Both the position numbers and the translations under genes were made by a program. This document shows positions 41,738 to 54,659 of a DNA stretch of 64,000 nucleotides, piece by piece (position 1 is the first letter of the stretch; each line of letters begins with the position of its first letter). The stretch spans positions 1 through 64,000 of the forward strand of contig CM042998.1 in the NCBI GenBank assembly GCA_023678885.1. Direction: 5' to 3'. The stretch comes from Pogostemon cablin. Taxonomy: Eukaryota; Streptophyta; Magnoliopsida; Lamiales; Lamiaceae. Under the pieces are notes generated by a model. That model was not told the DNA's origin, did no database searches, and worked only from the letters and a program-made list of their open reading frames with translations.

Positions 41738-44700
41738 ATGAATATTTACTTCATTTTGATGCATATTTACTTCGTTTTGATGCATATTTCTTTCGTTTCG
41801 ATGCACATTTACTTCATTTTGATGCATATTTACTTAATTGCGATCAACATTTGCTTCGTTTCGATGTATATTTACTTCATTTTGATCATATTTACTTCAT
41901 TAAGATCAAAATTTACTACGTTTTTTTGCATATTTACTTAGTTTTCGATGCATATTTACTTCATTACGATCATCATTTCTTTCATTTCTATGCACATTTA
42001 CTTCATTTTGATGCATATTTACTTCACTAAGATCATCATTTCTTTAGTTTCGATGCATATTTAATTCATTTTGATGCATATTTACTTCATTACGATCAAC
42101 ATTTCCTTCATTTCGATGCATATTTACTTCATTTTTATGCATATTTACTTTATTACAATCAACATTTCCTTCATTTTGATGCATATATACTTCATTTTGA
42201 TGCGTATTTCCTTCATTAAGATCAACATTTCCTTCGTTTCGATGCATATTTACTACATTTTGATAAATATTTACTTCATTAATATCAATATTTCCTTCGT
42301 TTCGATGCATATTAACTTTTTTTGATGCATATTTAATTCATTACGATCAGCATTTCCTTCGTTTAGATGTATATTTACTTCATTTTGATGCGTATTTACT
42401 TTGTTTCGATGCATATTTCCTTTGTTTTGATGCACATTTACTTCATTTTAATGCATATTTACTTCATTACGATGAACATTTGCTTCATTTTGATGCATAT
42501 TTACTTCATTGCGATCAATATGTCCTTCGTTTTGATGCATATTTGCTAAATTTTGATGCTTATTTACTTCATTACGATCAAAATTTTTTCGTTTCGATGC
42601 ATATTTACTTCATTTTGATGCATATTTATTTCATTAAGTTCAACATTTCATTCGTTTTGATGCTTATTTACTTCATTTTGATGCATATTTACTTCGTTCT
42701 GATGCATATTTCCTTCGTTTCTATGCACATTTACTTCATTTTGATGCATATTTTCTTCATTACGATAAACATTTCCTTCGTTTCAATGCACATTTACTTC
42801 ATTTTGACGATATTTTCTTTATTAGATCAATATTTCTTTCATTTTGATGCATACATATTTCATTTTAAAGCATTTTTACTTCATTTCGATGAATATTTAA
42901 TTCGTTTTGATGCACATTTACTTCATTTTTTTATGTATATTTACTTCATTACTATCAACATTTCATTCGTGTAGATGAATATTTACTTCATTTTGATGCA
43001 TATTTTCTTCGTTTTGATGCATATTTCTTTCGTTTCGATGCACATTTACTTCATTTTGATGCACATTTACTTAATTACGAACAACATTTCCTTCATTTCG
43101 ATGCATATTTACTTTATTTCGATGCATATTTACTTCATTAAGATCAAAATTTACTACGTTTTTTTGCATATTTACTTCGTTTTCGATGCATATTTACTTC
43201 ATTACGATCATCACTTCTTTCGTTTCGATGCATATTTAATTCATCTTGATGTATATTTACTTCATTACGATCAACATTTCCTTCATTTCGATGCATATTT
43301 ACTTAATTTTTATGCATATTTACTTTATTACGATCAACATTTCCTTCATTTCGATGCATATTAACTTCATTTTGATGCATATTTACTACGTTTTGATGCG
43401 TATTTCCTTTATTTCTATGCACATTTACTTCATTTTGATGCATATTTACTTCATTAAGATCAACATTTCCTTCGTTTCGATGTATATCTACTTCATTTTG
43501 ATGCATATTTACTTTATTACGATCAACATTTATTTCGTTTTGATGCATATTTACTTCATTTGTATGCATATATACTTCATTCCGATGCGTATTTCCTTCA
43601 TTTCGATGCACATTTACTTCATTTTGATGTATAATTACTACATTACGATCAACATTTCCTTCGTTTCGATGCATATTTACTTCATTTTGATGCATATTAA
43701 CTTCATTTTGATGCATATTAACTTCATTTTGATGCATATTTACTTCGTTTTGATGCGTATTTCCTTTATTTCTATGCACATTTACTTCATTTTGATGCAT
43801 ATTTACTTCATTAAGATCAACATTTCCTTCGTTTCGATGTATACCTACTTCATTTTGATGCATATTTACTTTATTACGATCAACATTTATTTTGTTTTGA
43901 TGCATATTTACTTCATTTGTATGCATATTTACTTCATTCCGATGCGTATTTTCTTCATTTCGATGCACATTTACTTCATTTTGATGTATAATTACTACAT
44001 TACGATCAACATTTACTTCGTTTCGATGCATATTTACTTCATTTTTATGCATATTTACTTTATTACGATCAACATTTCCTTCATTTCGATGCATATTAAC
44101 TTCATTTTGATGCATATTTACTTCGTTTTGATGCGTATTTACTTCGTTTCTATGCACATTTACTTCATTTTGATGCATATTTACTTCATTAAGATCAACA
44201 TTTCCTTCGTTTCGATGTATATCTACTTCATTTTGATGCATATTTACTTTATTACGATCAATATTTATTTCGTTTTGATGCATATTTACTTCATTTGTAT
44301 GCATATTTACTTCATTCCGATGCGTATTTCCTTCATTTCAATGCACATTTACTTCATTTTGATGTATAATTACTACATTACGATCAACATTTCCTTCGTT
44401 TCGATGCATATTTACTTCATTTTGATGCATATTAACTTCATTTTGATGCATATTAACTTCATTTTTATGCATATTTACTTCGTTTTGATGCGTATTTCCT
44501 TTATTTCTATGCACATTTACTTCATTATGATGCATATTTACTTCATTAAGATCAACATTTCCTTCGTTTCGATGTATATCTACTTCATTTTGATGCATAT
44601 TTACTTTATTACGATCAAAATTTATTTCTTTTTGATGCATATTTACTTCATTTGTATGCATATTTACTTCATTCCGATGCGTATTTCCTTCATTTCGATG

Positions 44701-45453
44701 CACATTTACTTCATTTTGATGTATAATTACTACATTACGATCAACATTTACTTCGTTTCGATGCACATTTACTTCATTTTTATGCATATTTACTTTATTA
44801 CGATCAATATTTCCTTCATTTCGATGCATATTAACTTCATTTTGATGCATATTTACTTCGTTTTGATGCGTATTTACTTCGTTTCTATGCACATTTACGT
44901 CATTTTGATGCATATTTACTTCATTAAGATCAACATTTCCTTCGTTTCGATGTATATCTACTATGTTTTGATGCATATTTACTTTATTACGATCAATCTT
45001 TATTTCGTTTTGATGCATATTTACTTCATTTGTATGCATATTTACTTCATTCCGATGCGTATTTCCTTTATTTCGATGCACATTTACTTCATTTTGATGT
45101 ATAATTACTACATTACGATCAACATTTCCTTCGTTTCGTTGCATATTTACTTCATTTTGATGCATATTTACTTTGTTCCGATTCATATTTCCTTCGTTTC
45201 TATGCACATTTACTTCATTTTGATGCATATTTTCTTCATTACGATAAACATTTCCTTCGTTTCGATGCATATTTACTTCATTTTGACACATATTTTCTTT
45301 ATTAGATCAATATTTCTTTCATTTAGATGCATACATATTTCATTTTAATGCATTTTTACTTCATTTCGATGAATACTTAATTCGTTTTGATGCACAATTA
45401 CTTCATTTTTTATCTATATTTACTTCATTACTATCAACATTTCCTTCGTTGAG
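41738..45453. repeat. HOR copy U12 (3716 bp)
   Basis: Standard-length copy. It has CCTTTGTTTTGATGC (42419, shared with U13) and GTATGCATATATAC near 43562 (shared with U13 and U14). GATGCACATTTACTTC with CAATATTTCC near 44760-44815 is shared with U11. Both recombination-test variants are present. Confidence 0.92.
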
Positions 45454-48400
45454 ATGAATATTTACTTCATTTTGATGCATATTTACTTCGTTTTGATGCA
45501 TATTTCTTTCGTTTCGATGCACATTTACTTCATTTTGATGCATATTTACTTAATTGCGATCAACATTTGCTTCGTTTCGATGTATATTTACTTCATTTTG
45601 ATCATATTTACTTCATTAAGATCAAAATTTACTACGTTTTTTTGCATATTTACTTAGTTTTCGATGCATATTTACTTCATTACGATCATCATTTCTTTCA
45701 TTTCTATGCACATTTACTTCATTTTGATGCATATTTACTTCACTAAGATCATCATTTCTTTAGTTTCGATGCATATTTAATTCATTTTGATGCATATTTA
45801 CTTCATTACGATCAACATTTCCTTCATTTCGATGCATATTTACTTCATTTTTATGCATATTTACTTTATTACAATCAACATTTCCTTCATTTTGATGCAT
45901 ATATACTTCATTTTGATGCGTATTTCCTTCATTAAGATCAACATTTCCTTCGTTTCGATGCATATTTACTACATTTTGATAAATATTTACTTCATTAATA
46001 TCAATATTTCCTTCGTTTCGATGCATATTAACTTTTTTTGATGCATATTTAATTCATTACGATCAGCATTTCCTTCGTTTAGATGTATATTTACTTCATT
46101 TTGATGCGTATTTACTTTGTTTCGATGCATATTTCCTTTGTTTTGATGCACATTTACTTCATTTTAATGCATATTTACTTCATTACGATGAACATTTGCT
46201 TCATTTTGATGCATATTTACTTCATTGCGATCAATATGTCCTTCGTTTTGATGCATATTTGCTAAATTTTGATGCTTATTTACTTCATTACGATCAAAAT
46301 TTTTTCGTTTCGATGCATATTTACTTCATTTTGATGCATATTTATTTCATTAAGTTCAACATTTCATTCGTTTTGATGCTTATTTACTTCATTTTGATGC
46401 ATATTTACTTCGTTCTGATGCATATTTCCTTCGTTTCTATGCACATTTACTTCATTTTGATGCATATTTTCTTCATTACGATAAACATTTCCTTCGTTTC
46501 AATGCACATTTACTTCATTTTGACGATATTTTCTTTATTAGATCAATATTTCTTTCATTTTGATGCATACATATTTCATTTTAAAGCATTTTTACTTCAT
46601 TTCGATGAATATTTAATTCGTTTTGATGCACATTTACTTCATTTTTTTATGTATATTTACTTCATTACTATCAACATTTCATTCGTGTAGATGAATATTT
46701 ACTTCATTTTGATGCATATTTTCTTCGTTTTGATGCATATTTCTTTCGTTTCGATGCACATTTACTTCATTTTGATGCACATTTACTTAATTACGAACAA
46801 CATTTCCTTCATTTCGATGCATATTTACTTCATTAAGATCAAAATTTACTACGTTTTTTTGCATATTTACTTCGTTTTCGATGCATATTTACTTCATTAC
46901 GATCATCACTTCTTTCGTTTCGATGCATATTTAATTCATCTTGATGTATATTTACTTCATTACGATCAACATTTCCTTCATTTCGATGCATATTTACTTA
47001 ATTTTTATGCATATTTACTTTATTACGATCAACATTTCCTTCATTTCGATGCATATTAACTTCATTTTGATGCATATTTACTACGTTTTGATGCGTATTT
47101 TCTTTATTTCTATGCACATTTACTTCATTTTGATGCATATTTACTTCATTAAGATCAACATTTCCTTCGTTTCGATGTATATCTACTTCATTTTGATGCA
47201 TATTTACTTTATTACGATCAACATTTATTTCGTTTTGATGCATATTTACTTCATTTGTATGCATATATACTTCATTCCGATGCGTATTTCCTTCATTTCG
47301 ATGCACATTTACTTCATTTTGATGTATAATTACTACATTACGATCAACATTTCCTTCGTTTCGATGCATATTTACTTCATTTTGATGCATATTAACTTCA
47401 TTTTGATGCATATTAACTTCATTTTGATGCATATTTACTTCGTTTTGATGCGTATTTCCTTTATTTCTATGCACATTTACTTCATTTTGATGCATATTTA
47501 CTTCATTAAGATCAACATTTCCTTCGTTTCGATGTATACCTACTTCATTTTGATGCATATTTACTTTATTACGATCAACATTTATTTTGTTTTGATGCAT
47601 ATTTACTTCATTTGTATGCATATTTACTTCATTCCGATGCGTATTTTCTTCATTTCGATGCACATTTACTTCATTTTGATGTATAATTACTACATTACGA
47701 TCAACATTTACTTCGTTTCGATGCATATTTACTTCATTTTTATGCATATTTACTTTATTACGATCAACATTTCCTTCATTTCGATGCATATTAACTTCAT
47801 TTTGATGCATATTTACTTCGTTTTGATGCGTATTTACTTCGTTTCTATGCACATTTACTTCATTTTGATGCATATTTACTTCATTAAGATCAACATTTCC
47901 TTCGTTTCGATGTATATCTACTTCATTTTGATGCATATTTACTTTATTACGATCAATATTTATTTCGTTTTGATGCATATTTACTTCATTTGTATGCATA
48001 TTTACTTCATTCCGATGCGTATTTCCTTCATTTCAATGCACATTTACTTCATTTTGATGTATAATTACTACATTACGATCAACATTTCCTTCGTTTCGAT
48101 GCATATTTACTTCATTTTGATGCATATTAACTTCATTTTGATGCATATTAACTTCATTTTTATGCATATTTACTTCGTTTTGATGCGTATTTCCTTTATT
48201 TCTATGCACATTTACTTCATTATGATGCATATTTACTTCATTAAGATCAACATTTCCTTCGTTTCGATGTATATCTACTTCATTTTGATGCATATTTACT
48301 TTATTACGATCAAAATTTATTTCTTTTTGATGCATATTTACTTCATTTGTATGCATATTTACTTCATTCCGATGCGTATTTCCTTCATTTCGATGCACAT

Positions 48401-49148
48401 TTACTTCATTTTGATGTATAATTACTACATTACGATCAACATTTACTTCGTTTCGATGCATATTTACTTCATTTTTATGCATATTTACTTTATTACGATC
48501 AACATTTCCTTCATTTCGATGCATATTAACTTCATTTTGATGCATATTTACTTCGTTTTGATGCGTATTTACTTCGTTTCTATGCACATTTACTTCATTT
48601 TGATGCATATTTACTTCATTAAGATCAACATTTCCTTCGTTTCGATGTATATCTACTATGTTTTGATGCATATTTACTTTATTACGATCAATCTTTATTT
48701 CGTTTTGATGCATATTTACTTCATTTGTATGCATATTTACTTCATTCCGATGCGTATTTCCTTTATTTCGATGCACATTTACTTCATTTTGATGTATAAT
48801 TACTACATTATGATCAACATTTCCTTCGTTTCGTTGCATATTTACTTCATTTTGATGCATATTTACTTTGTTCCGATTCATATTTCCTTCGTTTCTATGC
48901 ACATTTACTTCATTTTGATGCATATTTTCTTCATTACGATAAACATTTCCTTCGTTTCGATGCATATTTACTTCATTTTGACGCATATTTTCTTTATTAG
49001 ATCAATATTTCTTTCATTTAGATGCATACATATTTCATTTTAATGCATTTTTACTTCATTTCGATGAATACTTAATTCGTTTTGATGCACAATTACTTCA
49101 TTTTTTATCTATATTTACTTCATTACTATCAACATTTCCTTCGTTGAG
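45454..49148. repeat. HOR copy U13 (3695 bp)
   Basis: 21 bp shorter than its neighbours: near 46815-46835 the monomer TTTACTTTATTTCGATGCAT is missing, a clean single-monomer deletion. It has TTATGATCAAC at 48808 (also in U14) and ACTTCATT plus GATCAATCTTT at the test sites. The copy ends with TTTTGACGCAT, unlike U9 to U12. Confidence 0.93.
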
Positions 49149-52100
49149 ATGAATATTTACTTCATTTTGATGCATATTTACTTCGTTTTGATGCATATTT
49201 CTTTCGTTTCGATGCACATTTACTTCATTTTGATGCATATTTACTTAATTGCGATCAACATTTGCTTCGTTTCGATGTATATTTACTTCATTTTGATCAT
49301 ATTTACTTCATTAAGATCAAAATTTACTACGTTTATTTGCATATTTACTTAGTTTTCGATGCATATTTACTTCATTACGATCATCATTTCTTTCATTTCT
49401 ATGCACATTTACTTCATTTTGATGCATATTTACTTCACTAAGATCATCATTTCTTTAGTTTCGATGCATATTTAATTCATTTTGATGCATATTTACTTCA
49501 TTACGATCAACATTTCCTTCATTTCGATGCATATTTACTTCATTTTTATGCATATTTACTTTATTACAATCAACATTTCCTTCATTTTGATGCATATATA
49601 CTTCATTTTGATGCGTATTTCCTTCATTAAGATCAACATTTCCTTCGTTTTGATGCATATTTACTACATTTTGATAAATATTTACTTCATTAATATCAAT
49701 ATTTCCTTCGTTTCGATGCATATTAACTTTTTTTGATGCATATTTAATTCATTACGATCAGCATTTCCTTCGTTTAGATGTATATTTACTTCATTTTGAT
49801 GCGTATTTACTTTGTTTCGATGCATATTTCCTTCGTTTTGATGCACATTTACTTCATTTTAATGCATATTTACTTCATTACGATGAACATTTGCTTCATT
49901 TTGATGCATATTTACTTCATTGCGATCAATATGTCCTTCGTTTTGATGCATATTTGCTAAATTTTGATGCTTATTTACTTCATTACGATCAAAATTTTTT
50001 CGTTTCGATGCATATTTACTTCATTTTGATGCATATTTATTTCATTAAGTTCAACATTTCATTCGTTTTGATGCTTATTTACTTCATTTTGATGCATATT
50101 TACTTCGTTCTGATGCATATTTCCTTCGTTTCTATGCACATTTACTTCATTTTGATGCATATTTTCTTCATTACGATAAACATTTCCTTCGTTTCAATGC
50201 ACATTTACTTCATTTTGACGATATTTTCTTTATTAGATCAATATTTCTTTCATTTTGATGCATACATATGTCATTTTAAAGCATTTTTACTTCATTTCGA
50301 TGAATATTTAATTCGTTTTGATGCACATTTACTTCATTTTTTTATGTATATTTACTTCATTACTATCAACATTTCATTCGTGTAGATGAATATTTACTTC
50401 ATTTTGATGCATATTTTCTTCGTTTTGATGCATATTTCTTTCGTTTCGATGCACATTTACTTCATTTTGATGCACATTTACTTAATTACGAACAACATTT
50501 CCTTCATTTCGATGCATATTTACTTTATTTCGATGCATATTTACTTCATTAAGATCAAAATTTACTACGTTTTTTTGCATATTTACTTCGTTTTCGATGC
50601 ATATTTACTTCATTACGATCATCACTTCTTTCGTTTCGATGCATATTTAATTCATCTTGATGTATATTTACTTCATTACGATCAACATTTCCTTCATTTC
50701 GATGCATATTTACTTAATTTTTATGCATATTTACTTTATTACGATCAACATTTCCTTCATTTCGATGCATATTAACTTCATTTTGATGCATATTTACTAC
50801 GTTTTGATGCGTATTTCCTTTATTTCTATGCATATTTACTTCATTTTGATGCATATTTACTTCATTAAGATCAACATTTCCTTCGTTTCGATGTATATCT
50901 ACTTCATTTTGATGCATATTTACTTTATTACGATCAACATTTATTTCGTTTTGATGCATATTTACTTCATTTGTATGCATATATACTTCATTCCGATGCG
51001 TATTTCCTTCATTTCGATGCACATTTACTTCATTTTGATGTATAATTACTACATTACGATCAACATTTTCTTCGTTTCGATGCATATTTACTTCATTTTG
51101 ATGCATATTAACTTCATTTTGATGCATATTAACTTCATTTTGATGCATATTTACTTCGTTTTGATGCGTATTTTCTTTATTTCTATGCACATTTACTTCA
51201 TTTTGATGCATATTTACTTCATTAAGATCAACATTTCCTTCGTTTCGATGTATACCTACTTCATTTTGATGCATATTTACTTTATTACGATCAACATTTA
51301 TTTTGTTTTGATGCATATTTACTTCATTTGTATGCATATTTACTTCATTCCGATGCGTATTTTCTTCATTTCGATGCACATTTACTTCATTTTGATGTAT
51401 AATTACTACATTACGATCAACATTTACTTCGTTTCGATGCATATTTACTTCATTTTTATGCATATTTACTTTATTACGATCAACATTTCCTTCATTTCGA
51501 TGCATATTAACTTCATTTTGATGCATATTTACTTCGTTTTGATGCGTATTTACTTCGTTTCTATGCACATTTACTTCATTTTGATGCATATTTACTTCAT
51601 TAAGATCAACATTTCCTTCGTTTCGATGTATATCTACTTCATTTTGATGCATATTTACTTTATTACGATCAATATTTATTTCGTTTTGATGCATATTTAC
51701 TTCATTTGTATGCATATTTACTTCATTCCGATGCGTATTTCCTTCATTTCAATGCACATTTACTTCATTTTGATGTATAATTACTACATTACGATCAACA
51801 TTTCCTTCGTTTCGATGCATATTTACTTCATTTTGATGCATATTAACTTCATTTTGATGCATATTAACTTCATTTTTATGCATATTTACTTCGTTTTGAT
51901 GCGTATTTCCTTTATTTCTATGCACATTTACTTCATTATGATGCATATTTACTTCATTAAGATCAACATTTCCTTCGTTTCGATGTATATCTACTTCATT
52001 TTGATGCATATTTACTTTATTACGATCAAAATTTATTTCTTTTTGATGCATATTTACTTCATTTGTATGCATATTTACTTCATTCCGATGCGTATTTCCT

Positions 52101-52865
52101 TCATTTCGATGCACATTTACTTCATTTTGATGTATAATTACTACATTACGATCAACATTTACTTCGTTTCGATGCATATTTACTTCATTTTTATGCATAT
52201 TTACTTTATTACGATCAACATTTCCTTCATTTCGATGCATATTAACTTCATTTTGATGCATATTTACTTCGTTTTGATGCGTATTTACTTCGTTTCTATG
52301 CACATTTACTTCATTTTGATGCATATTTACTTCATTAAGATCAACATTTCCTTCGTTTCGATGTATATCTACTATGTTTTGATGCATATTTACTTTATTA
52401 CGATCAATCTTTATTTCGTTTTGATGCATATTTACTTCATTTGTATGCATATTTACTTCATTCCGATGCGTATTTCCTTTATTTCGATGCACATTTACTT
52501 CATTTTGATGTATAATTACTACATTATGATCAACATTTCCTTCGTTTCGTTGCATATTTACTTCATTTTGATGCATATTTACTTTGTTCCGATTCATATT
52601 TCCTTCGTTTCTATGCACATTTACTTCATTTTGATGCATATTTTCTTCATTACGATAAACATTTCCTTCGTTTCGATGCATATTTACTTCATTTTGACGC
52701 ATATTTTCTTTATTAGATCAATATTTCTTTCATTTAGATGCATACATATTTCATTTTAATGCATTTTTACTTCATTTCGATGAATACTTAATTCGTTTTG
52801 ATGCACAATTACTTCATTTTTTTATCTATATTTACTTCATTACTATCAACATTTCCTTCGTTGAG
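49149..52865. repeat. HOR copy U14 (3717 bp)
   Basis: Complete copy; the extra base is in the T-run near 52820. CGTTTATTTGCAT (49333) replaces CGTTTTTTTGCAT, a change shared only with the next, partial copy. Several extra C-to-T changes (AACATTTTCTTCG near 51064, GTATTTTCTTTATT near 51170) distinguish it from U12 and U13. Confidence 0.92.
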
Positions 52866-53567
52866 ATGAATATTTACTTCATTCTGATGCATATTTACTT
52901 CGTTTTGATGCATATTTCTTTCGTTTCGATGCACATTTACTTCATTTTGATGCATATTTACTTAATTGCGATCAACATTTGCTTCGTTTCGATGTATATT
53001 TACTTCATTTTGATCATATTTACTTCATTAAGATCAAAATTTACTACGTTTATTTGCATATTTACTTAGTTTTCGATGCATATTTACTTCATTACGATCA
53101 TCATTTCTTTCATTTCTATGCACATTTACTTCATTTTGATGCATATTTACTTCACTAAGATCATCATTTCTTTAGTTTCGATGCATATTTAATTCATTTT
53201 GATGCATATTTACTTCATTACGATCAACATTTCCTTCATTTCGATGCATATTTACTTCATTTTTATGCATATTTACTTAATTACGATCAACATTTCCTTC
53301 ATTTTGATGCATATATACTTCATTTTGATGCGTATTTCCTTCATTAAGATCAACATTTCCTTCGTGTCGATGCATATTTACTACATTTTGATAAATATTT
53401 ACTTCATTAATATCAATATTTCCTTCGTTTCGATGCATATTAACTTTTTTTTATGCATATTTAATTCATTACGATCAGCATTTCCTTCGTTTAGATGTAT
53501 ATTTACTTCATTTTTATGCATATTTACTTTATTACGATCAACATTTCCTTCATTTCGATGCATATTT
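52866..53567. repeat. Partial HOR copy U15, cut off by the insertion
   Basis: This follows the U14 P-block, including CGTTTATTTGCAT near 53048, up to about 53505. It then leaves the expected order (see next entry) and stops at 53567, where the non-satellite sequence begins. Confidence 0.9.
53505..53567. other. Register switch just before the insertion
   Basis: After TTTAGATGTATATTTACTTC, U14 continues with TTTTGATGCGTATTTAC. U15 instead continues with TTTTTATGCATATTTAC, then TTATTACGATCAAC and CCTTCATTTCGATGCAT, an order that belongs to the 735 bp subunits (compare about 2509-2570). The last ~60 bp of the left array are therefore joined out of register. Confidence 0.75.
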
Positions 53568-54001
53568 TGTCACACCCCGACCCCAGACAGAACGCGACAA
53601 CCGCCACGTTAACCATAAATTTCGCAGAATGGGTGCACTCCACTCCACAAAGTTTATAGAAAACGTAAGGCTTGCTATCAAGTACCTGTAGAGCTGAACA
53701 ACTGATAACAACGAGTACAACCCGAGGACATCATCTCAAAAAGTATCAACAAGGATTTACAAAGGTACAAAATACAACGGTGTAACTTAGTTTAAAGAAA
53801 ATATACATGAACGATATAACATCGCGAAGGTACAAAAAGAACATCAAGGGGGTCACCAAATATAAACTATACAATCTCGCCAATGAATCCGTCAATTTAC
53901 ATAAAAGAGAAAGTACCCAAAACACGGATTGGATGACGAGCAAACGATAGGAAAACCTCCAACCAAAACGATATCAACAGCCTGAAAAGGAAAGAATGAT
54001 G

Positions 54002-54049
54002 GGGGTGAGCAAAACCACTAGCTCAGTGAGGTGATAAGCCGGTCACCCC
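54002..54049. repeat. Short inverted repeat in the insert
   Basis: GGGGTGA (54002-54008) and TCACCCC (54043-54049) are perfect 7 bp inverted copies. GAGC (54007-54010) and GCTC (54021-54024) lie inside. This could be a small stem-loop if transcribed, and could equally be chance. Confidence 0.3.
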
Positions 54050-54510
54050 GACCCTTATACGAAGCATGTATTCCACTCACGGTTCATAACATAAAATCCC
54101 ACATTTCGTCCCACAATAACTATTTCTCACTCAGTATACATATTAATGAAAATAAAAACCTTAGTGCACATTTACGAATAACACAATTAGTTCAAACAAC
54201 ATGTTATCACATAAAAGACGCGTGGGTAGTCAATATCCTCCTCGAACTGAGCTCTCCGTCGAGAGACAGTCCAAGCCCGTCACCGTTACTCTAGATAAAA
54301 TGCACATTAATATTCTTTCTCAATACGCCAAGTGCTAAAGTTCACAATTCAATATCGACGTGAATACTTGAAATGATCAAACATATAAACATATATGACA
54401 TGCATGTCCCACACCGGTGACGTTGACTGAGCCTATAATAGACTGATCCATCTAACGATCACCCTCCAGAGTATCAATATTTGGCAAATGGACAGGTGCC
54501 CCGTTAGATC

Positions 54511-54653
54511 TAACTCACCCAGGTTTGCCAATCACGGGCAACTTGGTTGTCACTCTAACTCACCCGAACCGCGATAAATTCGGGCTACTTAATCAATGTC
54601 GCTCCAACTCACCCGAACCGTGACCAATTCGGGCTACTTAACCTTGGTACCAG
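54511..54653. repeat. Imperfect ~45-49 bp tandem repeat, three copies
   Basis: The word [TC]AACTCACCC starts at 54511, 54556 and 54605. The second and third copies continue CGAACCG, then AATTCGGGCTACTTAA. The first is more diverged (CAGGTTTGCC, then ACGGGCAACTTGG). The repeat lies inside the insert, upstream of the minus-strand 3' terminus. Confidence 0.7.
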
Positions 54654-54659
54654 GCACAC

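Larger units (their letters stand above)
1..53567. repeat. Left satellite array: 21 bp minisatellite in ~3.7 kb higher-order repeats
   Basis: The whole interval is tandem copies of a ~21 bp monomer; a typical one is 211-231, with core ACTTCATTTTGATGCAT preceded by ATTT. That monomer has 5 G+C of 21 and 11 T against 5 A on this strand. Three monomer classes recur: A (ends TTTTGATGCAT), C (CCTTCGTTTCGATGCAT) and B (ends ACGATCAAC or AAGATCAAC). They follow a fixed order within HORs of about 3716 bp, with 14 complete copies. No gene or RNA gene interrupts the array before 53568. Such arrays usually sit in pericentromeric, centromeric, subtelomeric or knob heterochromatin; which one cannot be told from here. 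Confidence 0.97.

Noticed and set aside
1..53567. CRISPR array (short regular repeats)
   Set aside because: There are no unique spacers between constant repeats; the units are contiguous, and the flanking sequence is eukaryotic in type.
53199..53612. 137-codon plus-strand frame crossing from satellite into the insert
   Set aside because: A chance fusion of satellite heptads with the first bases of the insert; no start or splice context.
53746..53943. 65-codon minus-strand hydrophobic open frame
   Set aside because: Short, no recognisable domain, inside a likely non-coding LTR-like segment; expected by chance.
54031..54294. 87-codon plus-strand open frame
   Set aside because: Begins at GTG, no recognisable domain, and the insert shows no coding bias.
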